The notes below the pieces were generated by a model. The model was not told the DNA's origin, searched no databases, and worked only from the letters and a program-made list of their open reading frames with translations. This document shows, in pieces, positions 1 through 9,350 of a stretch of DNA of 64,000 bases. The DNA is from UBA10324 sp038326325 (GTDB taxonomy: Bacteria > Bacteroidota > Bacteroidia > Chitinophagales > UBA10324): positions 65,986 to 129,985 of the forward strand of contig JBBQJW010000010.1 of the NCBI GenBank assembly GCA_038326325.1, read 5' to 3'. The first letter of the stretch is position 1. Each line of letters begins with the position of its first letter. The position numbers were made by a program, and so were the translations under genes.

Positions 1-12
1 AAATTTTTAGAT

Positions 13-870
13 TTATAACAATGGAAAAAGTGATTTTACTTCCTTCACAAAATCAGTGAATAATTGTGACTTTTCAATATCAGGTTGCCATGCAAGTCCA
101 CGCTCAATTAAACTTATCTCTTTTAAAATCTTAGCTCCGGGAATTACCTGTCCACGCTCATCGCGCTCGCGTCCCATCAGCCAAAGGTGATCGGAGATAA
201 TGCTTGTTGATGTAACATCGTGTGATACAATTATCAGTGTATTCAATTCATCGAGCAATGATATGTCGCGCATAAGGTCGAGTACCTGCCGAATGTTGAG
301 AATATCTAAACCACTGAACGGCTCATCGAATAATAAAAAATGCTTCGAGCATAATAGCTGCTGTATGATTGCAATTCGTTGCCTCTGCCCCCCTGAAAGC
401 TCCGAAGGGTAATAATCTTTCCTTGACATGAGCCCGAATCGGTCTAAATAAAAATCGATTTTATCGTGTTGTTCCTTTTTTGTGAATGAAGGAAATCCTT
501 TTCTGGCTGCCACTAACAGGTTTCCCATTATAGTGCGGTGTCGGAATAGAGGATAGTTTTGCTGTAACACTCCAACAGAACCTCGCTCAACAGGAAGTTG
601 TTCGGCTCCAATTAAAACCTCGCCTGTAAGATTATAAACAGGATTTTTTCCGGGCAATGGTTTAATAAGTCCAGAAATTACTTCGAAGAACTTTGTTTTA
701 CCCATACCAGATGGCGCAAGTAGTCCGACTACCTGTCCCTGTCTTACCCCCGAACGATGAACATCTTTTATTTCACAGTTCACATTACGAAGTATAACCG
801 AATCACCATAACTGAGTGACATATTTGAAACCTTAAGTAGCGTATTGCCAAATGAATGTTCTTGCGTCAT
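13..870 (-). CDS. ABC transporter ATP-binding protein, NitT/TauT type
   Basis: Cytoplasmic ATPase of an ABC importer, 285 aa. The nucleotide-binding signatures are all present: Walker A APSGMGKT (52-59), Q-loop glutamines at 103-104, ABC signature LSGGQ (158-162), Walker B ending FDEP (181-184) and the switch histidine H217. The first Walker A glycine is Ala, a tolerated change. It is the last gene of a five-gene minus-strand operon in this window and lies 54 bp after the permease gene. Length and motif spacing fit the nitrate/taurine/aliphatic sulfonate class, but the substrate cannot be read from the sequence. The operon could continue to the left of the window. Confidence 0.88.
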   Translation of the reverse strand: MTQEHSFGNTLLKVSNMSLSYGDSVILRNVNCEIKDVHRSGVRQGQVVGLLAPSGMGKTKFFEVISGLIKPLPGKNPVYNLTGEVLIGAEQLPVERGSVGVLQQNYPLFRHRTIMGNLLVAARKGFPSFTKKEQHDKIDFYLDRFGLMSRKDYYPSELSGGQRQRIAIIQQLLCSKHFLLFDEPFSGLDILNIRQVLDLMRDISLLDELNTLIIVSHDVTSTSIISDHLWLMGRERDERGQVIPGAKILKEISLIERGLAWQPDIEKSQLFTDFVKEVKSLFPLL

Positions 871-924
871 TGAATAATTTTTAGAATAAAATCATGAGTG
901 AAATAAAATTCATTTTAATTTTCA

Positions 925-1719
925 TCAATTACGGTTTTTTGAATATGGCATGAACCATACTTTTATTGCACCAAGTAACCAGTCCTGTAACACTCCGAGT
1001 ACTAATACCGATAACTGAATGGCGAATACCATGTCGAAATTCAGAAACTTATTTTGCCTCCATAATAAAACCCCCACTCCACCATCGGCCTGTGAAATAA
1101 CTTCCACCATTGTAAGCATCGCCCATGTAATGGCAAAGTTTTGCCGTACAATTTCAAAAGCCATATCAAATTTCCCAAGTATTACCACTTCCCACATTAC
1201 CTGCCATTCATTCATTCGCAGTGTGCGGGCAAGATTAAATTCTTCAACCGGAATTGCCTGAATTGCTGAAACCATGCTTGTAATAAAAAAGACCGACATA
1301 CTGAAAACAAGCAGCAACACTTTTGTGCCATGAGCATCCGGCATCATTCTTTGAAACACAAATGTTAATCCAACCAAAGTAAGAAACCTGAACTTACTAC
1401 TTACAACTGGAATGAATTTGAGTATCGGAATTTTAATAAGGTAAGTAATAATTAATCCGATGGCAGTAGCAATCAAAATAGATTCTAAACTTAGAGCAAG
1501 ACTTGTCATAAGCTCTCCTGCTAAATTGAACTGGCTAAACAAAACACCAAGCGCTTTAAATATTTCGTATGGTGTCGGGAAATAATAAAGATTAGTTGAA
1601 CTCCAAAGCAATAGAACAGCAAGTGCTTCTATTCCAAACAACCAACCCAAAGCAGTTTGACTCAGTATTGAGTTTGGTGTGATAAGTGGTTTTATCTTAT
1701 TCCATCCTGGGCGATTCAT
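925..1719 (-). CDS. ABC transporter permease, NitT/TauT type
   Basis: Inner-membrane permease of 264 aa with about six hydrophobic segments. The cytoplasmic coupling loop is recognisable around residues 165-215: an ARTLRMNEWQ stretch replaces the usual AARTLGAS...W element of the EAA loop, followed by a helix with W and E and a GGVGVLLW motif typical of TauC/SsuC-like permeases. It would pair with the ATPase encoded just downstream. The only extracytoplasmic binding protein nearby is the unusual OmpA-fused protein upstream (1856-3631), so this permease probably takes its ligand from that anchored protein. Substrate unknown. Confidence 0.85.
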   Translation of the reverse strand: MNRPGWNKIKPLITPNSILSQTALGWLFGIEALAVLLLWSSTNLYYFPTPYEIFKALGVLFSQFNLAGELMTSLALSLESILIATAIGLIITYLIKIPILKFIPVVSSKFRFLTLVGLTFVFQRMMPDAHGTKVLLLVFSMSVFFITSMVSAIQAIPVEEFNLARTLRMNEWQVMWEVVILGKFDMAFEIVRQNFAITWAMLTMVEVISQADGGVGVLLWRQNKFLNFDMVFAIQLSVLVLGVLQDWLLGAIKVWFMPYSKNRN

Positions 1720-1855
1720 TTTAATTTTTGTTTTGAGTGATGAAAGAAAAAAAATTAAAATAGTTAAGTAAAGAAAATATACTTAGGTATTAGTATCGGT
1801 CAATTGAAAGAATAACTCGACTATTAAATCTTCAATTTTTAAACAAAAAGAAAAA

Positions 1856-3631
1856 TCAATTTCCACTTGGTCGGCTCATAGTAATATCTACACGACGGGT
1901 ACTCCGGTCTGCAAATCCCTGTACTTTTATAAAACGCTTTTCAGGAAATGAAGCTTGATCCTTTTTCTGTAACCAGTTTTTTACAGCCTCTGCTCTTTGT
2001 TGCGCAAGTAAATCATTTGCTGATTGCACACCTGTTGCATCCGTGTGACCTTCAATTGTCAGATACAAACTCATCCCATTTATGCATTGCGCATACAGAT
2101 CATTTAACTGTGCAATTGCATCAGGTAGAAACTGCGATGATCCCGTTTCGAAATTAATGGACCATGAACGGCTGCTGACTTTTTCAACTTTCGTTGAACT
2201 GTTATAATTCGTTTCAGACGGGGCAGTAATTTCGGTTCCGTTTGTTTTATCCTGTAAATCGCGAAGGAACCTTAAGTTAACTACCTGTGAATAATCAGGA
2301 TAGGTTGGCATTAAATCTTTATAGTAAAAAGTATCAATGCTTCCGAAAGTGTTGTAAATCACTTTGTAAATATTTGTACCACCATTCAATCCGAAGTAAG
2401 CAAAGTTATCAGCAAGATTATGAACCATTGAGCCCCCGCAAAAAATCTGCTCACCCGTTTGGCCATCAATAGCAGGTGCTCCGTTATAATATCTTTTCCA
2501 ATAAGCACCATGTGCTTCTTTATGGTCGTTATAAATAAGTGAACTGATTTCCCCGGCTTTAGCTAAAGCTTCAGAATATGATTTTACAAAATCACCGCCT
2601 TCTGTTACAGCAAGAATCAATTCCTCAATTTGAGCGGCATGGTCTTCATTAAATTTATGAATACTGATAATTGTATTTGGCATTTGCGATGGATAATCTT
2701 TTGTTGAGGCAAGTGTCACCAATCCGCCTTTTTGTTCTACGGCATTTACATCACCTGGTGTCCAAGTAACAATCCCATTTGCAACGACCTCAATGGTTTT
2801 GCCAGTCAGTTTTCCGCTCTTAACTATTTTGCGGGTTTCTTTTACATCGTTAATATAATTATTTGCTGCATCGAGATATGTTCCTACAGATTGAAAATTC
2901 ATTGCATCAGCATCGTAAGTAGTCGGATCAGGGTTTACAGGAATATTATTCGCTGATGCATATTGAACCGCAATGTTCCAGTCGCCATCGCGTACTACTC
3001 CAGCTATTACAGACCCTCGAAGTTTTTGCGGATCTTCTTTCATTGCCGGAGTGCCCATTAGTTTATCTTCACCAAAAGATCTTCCACATGTGAAAATTAT
3101 TTCAGCACGATATTCCTTTCCTAATTTTTCAAGATTTTTATTCAGACTGAAAAGAAACTGAGGCGCTCCGTCACCCATGATGTTACAGAATTGAATTCCT
3201 TTCCATTCACCTTCAGGATTATCTCTGTAAGAAGTTGCGAAATCCAGTAAGCTGTTTGCCATTGGCCCATAATCATCTTGCCTTTCAATATTTAAATTTA
3301 AACTATGCTTCTCCATCAAACTTCCTTTTGTGGTTTGCGGACCGCCGTTGGCGAGGTTAAGACCCATTTGTGAATTCCATTCCATTTCCCACATTGTCCA
3401 AACCTTACCTGAAAGATTTGCTTTTTCATCAGAAGGTAATACGAGAGGTCCTACAGTTGATTCGGCGTTCTTAGGCGCGCTAGGCAAATCAATTTTAGTT
3501 GTTGTTTTAGATACAGACACTTTAGGTGCGAGAATTCCATTTTTCAGAAAAAACCAGTACCCACAGAATAAAGCTATTCCGATTATAAGAACAACTAATA
3601 CTTTCCCAATTGGTGTTAATCCTTTTTTCAT
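1856..3631 (-). CDS. Membrane-anchored substrate-binding protein fused to OmpA domain
   Basis: A 591-aa envelope protein. Residues about 8-29 form one hydrophobic segment after a short basic start, without a lipobox, so it is probably a signal anchor in the inner membrane. Residues about 75-480 look like a periplasmic binding protein of the NitT/phosphate superfamily. Residues about 490-591 are an OmpA-like peptidoglycan-binding domain with the hallmark IEGHTDATG, a conserved N, and QQRAEAVKNWL. The architecture implies a ligand-binding domain held between the inner membrane and the cell wall. It sits between the PspA-like gene and the ABC permease in one operon. Ligand unknown; a sensory rather than purely transport role is possible. 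Confidence 0.75.
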   Translation of the reverse strand: MKKGLTPIGKVLVVLIIGIALFCGYWFFLKNGILAPKVSVSKTTTKIDLPSAPKNAESTVGPLVLPSDEKANLSGKVWTMWEMEWNSQMGLNLANGGPQTTKGSLMEKHSLNLNIERQDDYGPMANSLLDFATSYRDNPEGEWKGIQFCNIMGDGAPQFLFSLNKNLEKLGKEYRAEIIFTCGRSFGEDKLMGTPAMKEDPQKLRGSVIAGVVRDGDWNIAVQYASANNIPVNPDPTTYDADAMNFQSVGTYLDAANNYINDVKETRKIVKSGKLTGKTIEVVANGIVTWTPGDVNAVEQKGGLVTLASTKDYPSQMPNTIISIHKFNEDHAAQIEELILAVTEGGDFVKSYSEALAKAGEISSLIYNDHKEAHGAYWKRYYNGAPAIDGQTGEQIFCGGSMVHNLADNFAYFGLNGGTNIYKVIYNTFGSIDTFYYKDLMPTYPDYSQVVNLRFLRDLQDKTNGTEITAPSETNYNSSTKVEKVSSRSWSINFETGSSQFLPDAIAQLNDLYAQCINGMSLYLTIEGHTDATGVQSANDLLAQQRAEAVKNWLQKKDQASFPEKRFIKVQGFADRSTRRVDITMSRPSGN

Positions 3632-3685
3632 TTTTTTGATTTTTTCTTTTTGCTTTTTAGCAATTTTAAAATTGATAAATGGTTT

Positions 3686-4672
3686 TTATTTTTTATCAAA
3701 AAGGTCATCGAAATTTTTTAAATCAGAAGATCCGCCCGATTGCGGTGCACTGGAATTGCCTCCTTGCGATAATTCCATTTTTTCGCCAACAGGTGCTAAC
3801 ATTATTTCCATGCTCCGGTTACCCATTTGATCGAGCATCCTTAATCCTTCATCAGCGAATGCTCCATTTTCAATATCAATTTTATCAATCACACTTTGCG
3901 ATTCGCGCATGAAGCGTTCCATTTCAGCCGCCTTAAAACTGATGTTAGATTCTACTAATTCAACACTTTGATCGAAAGCTGCCTTCTTATCTGGATCCCC
4001 TTTAAAAATGCTCATTGCAGATCGTAAAGCATTGTAACCTCGTTTTACAGTTTCATACTCTACTTTTCTGATTCTCACTTCGTTTGTCATATCAGTGATT
4101 GCAATCTCTGCATTTTCATACATCTTGATTAAAACTTTTTTCACTGCTTCCATTTTCAACGAGAGTGGAGTGAGTTTTTCAATTAAATCCTTTTGCCTTC
4201 CAACTTCACGGGAGTAAAGTGTAACAGAACTTGTATTATTTTTTGACTTTGCAGAGGCTGCAAACTCCAGATTCTTTTCTTGCTCATCTTTTGCATCATT
4301 AATAGCTCTTTTCAGTTTTATCAGTTCACCATCGAGTTTGGTTATTTGTTCATTCATTCCTTCGCGTTTATTTCGAAGGTCAGCAATGTAAATTTCCATA
4401 ATGGCAATTGGATCAATGCGAATTATTATTCCTGTCAGCGCGCGGCAACCCATTTTAAAAAGATACCACACACCGGTTCTAACCCCCGGATCAAGTATTG
4501 CATAAATTATAGCAAGTAAAACTACTCCGAGTACAATTGCATAAATTGTATTTGCAAGAAGCGATATAATAAATGGCATGAGATAATAAAATCCTACTGC
4601 AGCACCTATTATTAAAAGAATTCCTGTTATACCTTCCGGCTTTTGCCAGAATGATTTTTTAGTTGGATTCAT
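3686..4672 (-). CDS. PspA-like coiled-coil membrane protein
   Basis: A 328-aa protein. Two hydrophobic segments lie close together near the N terminus (about 15-35 and 40-60), followed by a long charged helical region (about 85-260) with heptad character, then a Ser/Gly/Asn-rich linker and a short acidic tail ending NFDDLFDKK. A long coiled coil next to the membrane resembles PspA/IM30 membrane-stress proteins, but PspA has no transmembrane segments, so this is only a similarity of build. It is co-directional with the gene before it (17 bp gap) and with the OmpA-fused binding protein after it (54 bp gap). Function not known; a membrane-stress or scaffold role is inferred. Confidence 0.55.
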   Translation of the reverse strand: MNPTKKSFWQKPEGITGILLIIGAAVGFYYLMPFIISLLANTIYAIVLGVVLLAIIYAILDPGVRTGVWYLFKMGCRALTGIIIRIDPIAIMEIYIADLRNKREGMNEQITKLDGELIKLKRAINDAKDEQEKNLEFAASAKSKNNTSSVTLYSREVGRQKDLIEKLTPLSLKMEAVKKVLIKMYENAEIAITDMTNEVRIRKVEYETVKRGYNALRSAMSIFKGDPDKKAAFDQSVELVESNISFKAAEMERFMRESQSVIDKIDIENGAFADEGLRMLDQMGNRSMEIMLAPVGEKMELSQGGNSSAPQSGGSSDLKNFDDLFDKK

Positions 4673-4689
4673 TTAAGATTGGGATTTTT

Positions 4690-5325
4690 TTAGTTAATGA
4701 ATTTGGTAATACTTTCAATGTGATTTTGAATCTGTGTAACAACAAAGTTGTATGTGTTTTTAAATGCTGTAGTTGTTAGTGCAATTGTGCTTCCTGCGTT
4801 TTGAACCTTTTCTTTCAATTCGCTTATTTCACTTTTATTTGACAATAATTCACGGGTAATTTCTTCATTGCGATTTTCAAGTAATGTAATTTTATCGCGC
4901 GACTGCCCTACTTCCTTTTGCTCTTTCTGTTTTGCAGAAGCATTGAAGTCGTCATATTCTTTAGATAGAATTTCGAGATATTGTTTTGCTGTACTTAATA
5001 ATTTTTCTTTGGTAACCCCTTGAGCCTTTAACATGGCAAAAGCTGCTTTTAGTTTACTCGTTTCATCTGGTATATAGTCCATTTCTGCCACTGCTACCAT
5101 CAGTTCGTAATAATCAGGCCCCTGAATATTAGCTTCCCTGAGTGTTTCATCAAAGTGTGAAAGCATTTTTTGATCTGGCTCTCCCGGTCTTTGATTTGAA
5201 TTAGAATAAACCTGATTAGGATTAACATTGTCAATTGGATTGTACGCTTTGGAAGTGAAAACTTTTGAAGGAGGTGGTTGAGTTTCCTTTGTTCCACTAT
5301 TCCAGAATATGTCCTTAAAGCTCAT
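4690..5325 (-). CDS. Unknown soluble coiled-coil protein, first gene of ABC/OmpA operon
   Basis: I do not recognise a family with certainty. The 211-aa product has no signal peptide or membrane segment. Residues 1-55 are polar and probably disordered (rich in N, P, S, Q). Residues about 55-125 form a helical domain rich in acidic residues, and residues about 125-185 are a coiled coil, followed by a short hydrophobic helix at the C terminus. It is the first gene of the minus-strand operon whose other members are the PspA-like protein, the OmpA-fused binding protein and the ABC permease and ATPase, so a cytoplasmic partner of that envelope machine is the natural inference. Confidence 0.6.
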   Translation of the reverse strand: MSFKDIFWNSGTKETQPPPSKVFTSKAYNPIDNVNPNQVYSNSNQRPGEPDQKMLSHFDETLREANIQGPDYYELMVAVAEMDYIPDETSKLKAAFAMLKAQGVTKEKLLSTAKQYLEILSKEYDDFNASAKQKEQKEVGQSRDKITLLENRNEEITRELLSNKSEISELKEKVQNAGSTIALTTTAFKNTYNFVVTQIQNHIESITKFIN

Positions 5326-5563
5326 GTTACTTTTTTATTCAATTTTGTTGAAATAAAATTTTGTTCTATTAACTAATTGCAAATCAATTTGATTGTATTT
5401 TTTTACTGAAAAATTCCTTTTCTAATACCTACCTCAATTTTTAGATTTGAGTCGTCGCAATTATAATAAAGGTTAAACAAATAAAGTAAAATATAATAGC
5501 ACAATCCAAAATCATTTTGCTATAAAAAATCAGGGAGCCACAAGTGAGGTCTCATATAAGCCC

Positions 5564-6277
5564 CTAAACACTTAATTGCTCAGACCATTTCAATTCATCA
5601 GGAAGTGTTTGGTTACTGAATTCAAGATGTAACACTCTTCGTTTTTGATTATTTGTTGTTCTTTTTGAAGAGTGAAGTAAAAGTGGCTTCATAATCATGA
5701 CTCCCCCCTTTTTTACACAGCAAATTGTTTCAGTTTCACTTTCCCAAATAATTGTTTCGGGACGGTAAATACCTTTGAGATGAGACCCGGGAATTACATT
5801 CAGTGCGCCGTTATTTTGATTCACATCATCCAAATGAATTCGCAAAGTGAAATTATCCTTTAAAATTTCAAGGGGTGGTTGAACTGCAAATTGATTTTGT
5901 TTTACCGTCCATGGCCCGAATCCCTCAATGGCAATCCGCTTGTCAACTGAAATTGTTAAATCCTGATGATAAGAAACAAACCAATTTGATTTTTCGGGTT
6001 TATCAAAATAAATTGATTTAGTTAAAAAATAATCTTCTCCAAAAAGTTGTTTGATCAGATCAATAAATCTTTTTGTAAAAATTAATTTCCGAACCTCCGG
6101 TAATACTATCATGAACTGCCTGATAGCAAACAAATCAATTGATTTTCTGATTAGTGGATTCGATTTATCGATAGTATTTATTACAAAAAGAAACTGCTCA
6201 ATTTCACTTTCAGAAAAGATGTTTTCGATAACAGCAAATCCGTTTACAATAATTTCCTTTCTATAATTTTCTAACAT
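5564..6277 (-). CDS. Phytanoyl-CoA dioxygenase (PhyH) family protein
   Basis: A 237-aa cytoplasmic non-haem Fe(II)/2-oxoglutarate dioxygenase. The double-stranded beta-helix iron ligands are visible: H104 and D106 in YHQDLT and distal H202 in LLLHSS, with R213/R214 placed to bind the 2-oxoglutarate carboxylate. The GALNVIPGSH segment (158-166) is typical of PhyH members. The substrate is unknown; bacterial relatives hydroxylate lipids, amino acids or secondary metabolites. It stands alone: 238 bp separate it from the ABC/OmpA operon upstream on the other side, and the next gene (DUF2339) diverges from it. Confidence 0.85.
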   Translation of the reverse strand: MLENYRKEIIVNGFAVIENIFSESEIEQFLFVINTIDKSNPLIRKSIDLFAIRQFMIVLPEVRKLIFTKRFIDLIKQLFGEDYFLTKSIYFDKPEKSNWFVSYHQDLTISVDKRIAIEGFGPWTVKQNQFAVQPPLEILKDNFTLRIHLDDVNQNNGALNVIPGSHLKGIYRPETIIWESETETICCVKKGGVMIMKPLLLHSSKRTTNNQKRRVLHLEFSNQTLPDELKWSEQLSV

Positions 6278-6509
6278 TTCTAAACATTCCTTTTTGTTTA
6301 CTTTTAAATGAATTCTTCACAATAAATTTAAGTCTCTTGTTTTCCTTTTTCCTGTCTTATTCAAAATCATTGACTTATTTTTTATAGTAACTAATTTAAA
6401 TGAATTTGTTCAATAAATTTCAATTTCCCAAAAGAGTGAATACATTCCTAATGATTTGTTCTTTTCCTTATTTACAAACTATTGCTAATTAACTTTCGAA
6501 AATTTTTTT

Positions 6510-9272
6510 ATGGTAACAGGTTTACTTTTTATTGCATTAGTTATATGGTTTTTTGAATCAAGGAGCCAACGAACGCGTCTTAATATTTTAGAAGATGCTG
6601 TAAGAAAACTTAACCAGAGGATTAAAGAATTTACTCTGCCAAAAGAAGAATCTAATTATAAGGAAACACCAAAGAAAGAAACGAACCCCTCTCCTATTGC
6701 TAAAAAAATTATTCCTGAAATTAAGGAAGTAACCATTGATGAAATAAATAAAGTTAAAGCTGGCGTCGAAAACATCTTCACCAAACCTACTGAGAGTGTA
6801 ACATTCGAAAATATTATTGAGAATAAAGAAATAACTCCTCCGAAAAAATCAAGAACCTATGCGGAGTGGGAATCGCTGATAGGAGGGAAAATTTTAAACC
6901 GGATTGGTGCGCTTGCGCTCATTATAGGAATGGGTTTTTTTCTAAAATATGCTTTCGACAATAACTGGATAACAGAAGCAATGCGTGTGGCAATCGGAAT
7001 CGGAACAGGAGCAATATTGCTGTTTAGTGGACATTATTATTCGAAAAAAAGTTTTCAGATCTTTTCGCAGGGACTTGTTGGTGCAGGTATAGCCATACTT
7101 TACCTGTCTGCTTATTCATCATTCAATTATTATCATCTCGTAAGTCAATCAGTCGCCATTGGAATCATGTCGGTTGTTACAGCTGTTACTTTCTGGCAGG
7201 CATTCAAGTACAATTCAATTGTGATTGCCATCTTTGGATGGCTCGGTGGTTTTATTACTCCATTCTTGGTGAGTACAGGAAATGCAAATGAAGCAGGGCT
7301 ATTCACCTACATAGCTTTGCTGGATGTTGGTTTATTATTTATAATTCTTAAAAAAGAAAAATGGAATGTACTGGAACCGCTAACTCTTGCAGCAACCATT
7401 GTTGTTTACCTCTTGTGGTTCTACATTGACTACAGTGAGAACAAACTTTTACTTACAGTCTTTTTTCTTTGCATCTTCTGGTTACTATTTCTTGGGGTTG
7501 AGTTAACAAGAATTATTAATAAGGAAAGAAACATTTTGCTGTTACATCAGTTTGTTTCAGTCGTAAATGCCTCTTTCTTTTTTATCGCACTATTCAATAT
7601 TGTTGATTCGCAATTTCATGAATGGATGGGAGCTGTTACAGTTGTTATAGCAACAATTTACCTGCTCGTTTATCTTTTGATAAAACAAAAAAGAGCAGGA
7701 GAAGAATGGTTACTGATTCGCTACCTACTTTCTGTCATTTTATTATTGACAATCGCTGCAGGTATTCAGTATAAAAATTTCGATCTGAGTATTGCCTGGG
7801 CCATTGAATCTATTGCGCTTGCTGCAGTTGCTGCCAGGTATAAAAATTTAATAATAGTTTATTCAGCATTGGTGCTTCTTGCATTGTCGTTCCTGAATTT
7901 TATTATATCTCCTAATGCATTTTACATGTCGCCACAGGTTTTTCATTTCATTTTAAATTGGAGATTGGTTTCATTAATCACAATGATGAGCGCTTCAATT
8001 GCTTCTTATTATTTGCTATCGCGGGTTCAGAATAAATATTCTTCCTTCATAAATTCAGGACTTATTTATTCATGGATTTTATTTTTTTTCATTCTGCTAA
8101 GTATTGAAACAAAGGATAAATTTTTACAACTTGCTTTCTTCTCAGATAATTCACACAACAGATTTTACCTGTATATTTTATTATTTGTTTTAGGAATATT
8201 ATGGATGCTGTTTGCAGTTCCACTGATGTATTTCGGATTAAAGAAAAAAATTCATCCGTTATTCTTCAGTGGATTATCCGTTTCTGCACTTTCAGTTCTT
8301 ATCATTTCACTGAGAAGTTTACTTCCGGCTGATCCAATGGCATTGTATTATCCAATAGTTAATCTGCGGGTATTATCACTTTCAGTAATTATAACAGGGC
8401 TTTTCATCCAGTTAAGATGGATGAATAAAGAAATTCTTTTCCCTTGGTTTAACGAATTGATGGGCGGCATTAGGGTAACAATAGCAGCAGTAATTTTAAT
8501 TCTGATAACTGTTGAAACGCGCGATGTATTTACAATGCTTGGTTCTGATGTAAATGAAGTATGGCGCAGATTTTTTTCAAACAACCTTGTATTTATGTTA
8601 AGTATTGAATGGATACTACTTGCAATTCCTGTTTTATATATAGCGATAAAGAAAAACAGAAACGAGTTATTTTTTACCGGGTTGACTGTTACAGGTGCAG
8701 CAATTCTTACTGTAATGGTTAGCGATTTCGTTTCTTACAATCCGATTGAATTGTTTTATCCTCTTTTAAATATGAGAGCAGTGTCATTGATTATAATTTC
8801 CTCTTGCATTTTTATTCAGACACGCATGATAGAGAAAATAAATTATTATCCGTGGATTCACATTCTTTTAAATAGCATGCGTGTGACACTTGTCACCCTG
8901 ATTTTTATTTTCATCACCACAGACACGATGGATTTTTTCGAGAAAAAAATATTTCTTGTTTCGAACATTCATAACTCTGCAATTTCTGTACTAATTAATA
9001 ACTATCGCAATCAGCAACAACTTTCAATATCTGGAATCTGGTTGCTTTATTCAGTAATCATAATGGTAATTGGAATTTACAGAAGCAGATTTAATGTTCG
9101 AATTGCTTCCATTATTGTGTTTGGTATTACAATCGTCAAGGTTTTCTTTTTCGACCTTTCCAATTTAGATACTCTTCATCGTATCATTTCATTCATGGCA
9201 TTAGGAGTAATACTGATTTTCGTTTCGTTCCTTTACCAGAGATTCAAGCATTTAATTTTTAAAGCAACCTGA
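6510..9272 (+). CDS. DUF2339 family polytopic membrane protein
   Basis: A 920-aa integral membrane protein. After one N-terminal hydrophobic helix and a charged lysine/glutamate-rich cytoplasmic stretch (about 25-120), the rest is an almost unbroken series of hydrophobic helices, well over twenty by eye. The WESLIGGKILNRIGALALI entry motif and the following GMGFFLKYAFDNNWI are the signature of DUF2339 proteins. The family is widespread in Bacteroidota and other phyla and has no assigned function. The gene is monocistronic, divergent from the PhyH gene and convergent with the TPR gene downstream. Confidence 0.85.
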   Translation: MVTGLLFIALVIWFFESRSQRTRLNILEDAVRKLNQRIKEFTLPKEESNYKETPKKETNPSPIAKKIIPEIKEVTIDEINKVKAGVENIFTKPTESVTFENIIENKEITPPKKSRTYAEWESLIGGKILNRIGALALIIGMGFFLKYAFDNNWITEAMRVAIGIGTGAILLFSGHYYSKKSFQIFSQGLVGAGIAILYLSAYSSFNYYHLVSQSVAIGIMSVVTAVTFWQAFKYNSIVIAIFGWLGGFITPFLVSTGNANEAGLFTYIALLDVGLLFIILKKEKWNVLEPLTLAATIVVYLLWFYIDYSENKLLLTVFFLCIFWLLFLGVELTRIINKERNILLLHQFVSVVNASFFFIALFNIVDSQFHEWMGAVTVVIATIYLLVYLLIKQKRAGEEWLLIRYLLSVILLLTIAAGIQYKNFDLSIAWAIESIALAAVAARYKNLIIVYSALVLLALSFLNFIISPNAFYMSPQVFHFILNWRLVSLITMMSASIASYYLLSRVQNKYSSFINSGLIYSWILFFFILLSIETKDKFLQLAFFSDNSHNRFYLYILLFVLGILWMLFAVPLMYFGLKKKIHPLFFSGLSVSALSVLIISLRSLLPADPMALYYPIVNLRVLSLSVIITGLFIQLRWMNKEILFPWFNELMGGIRVTIAAVILILITVETRDVFTMLGSDVNEVWRRFFSNNLVFMLSIEWILLAIPVLYIAIKKNRNELFFTGLTVTGAAILTVMVSDFVSYNPIELFYPLLNMRAVSLIIISSCIFIQTRMIEKINYYPWIHILLNSMRVTLVTLIFIFITTDTMDFFEKKIFLVSNIHNSAISVLINNYRNQQQLSISGIWLLYSVIIMVIGIYRSRFNVRIASIIVFGITIVKVFFFDLSNLDTLHRIISFMALGVILIFVSFLYQRFKHLIFKAT

Positions 9273-9330
9273 TTAAAATAGAATCATTGAATTATTTATT
9301 AAATCAACTTTAGTTCATTTTCAAAAATGT

Positions 9331-9350
9331 CAAATTGAAATTTGTTTTTT
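9331..9350 (+). terminator. Small hairpin with U-tract after DUF2339 gene
   Basis: The sequence CAAAT-TGAA-ATTTG followed by six T forms a short hairpin between two convergent genes, touching the stop codon of the TPR gene. The stem is only five AT-rich base pairs (six with the next pair), so it is a weak candidate for terminating the plus-strand gene. Confidence 0.35.
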
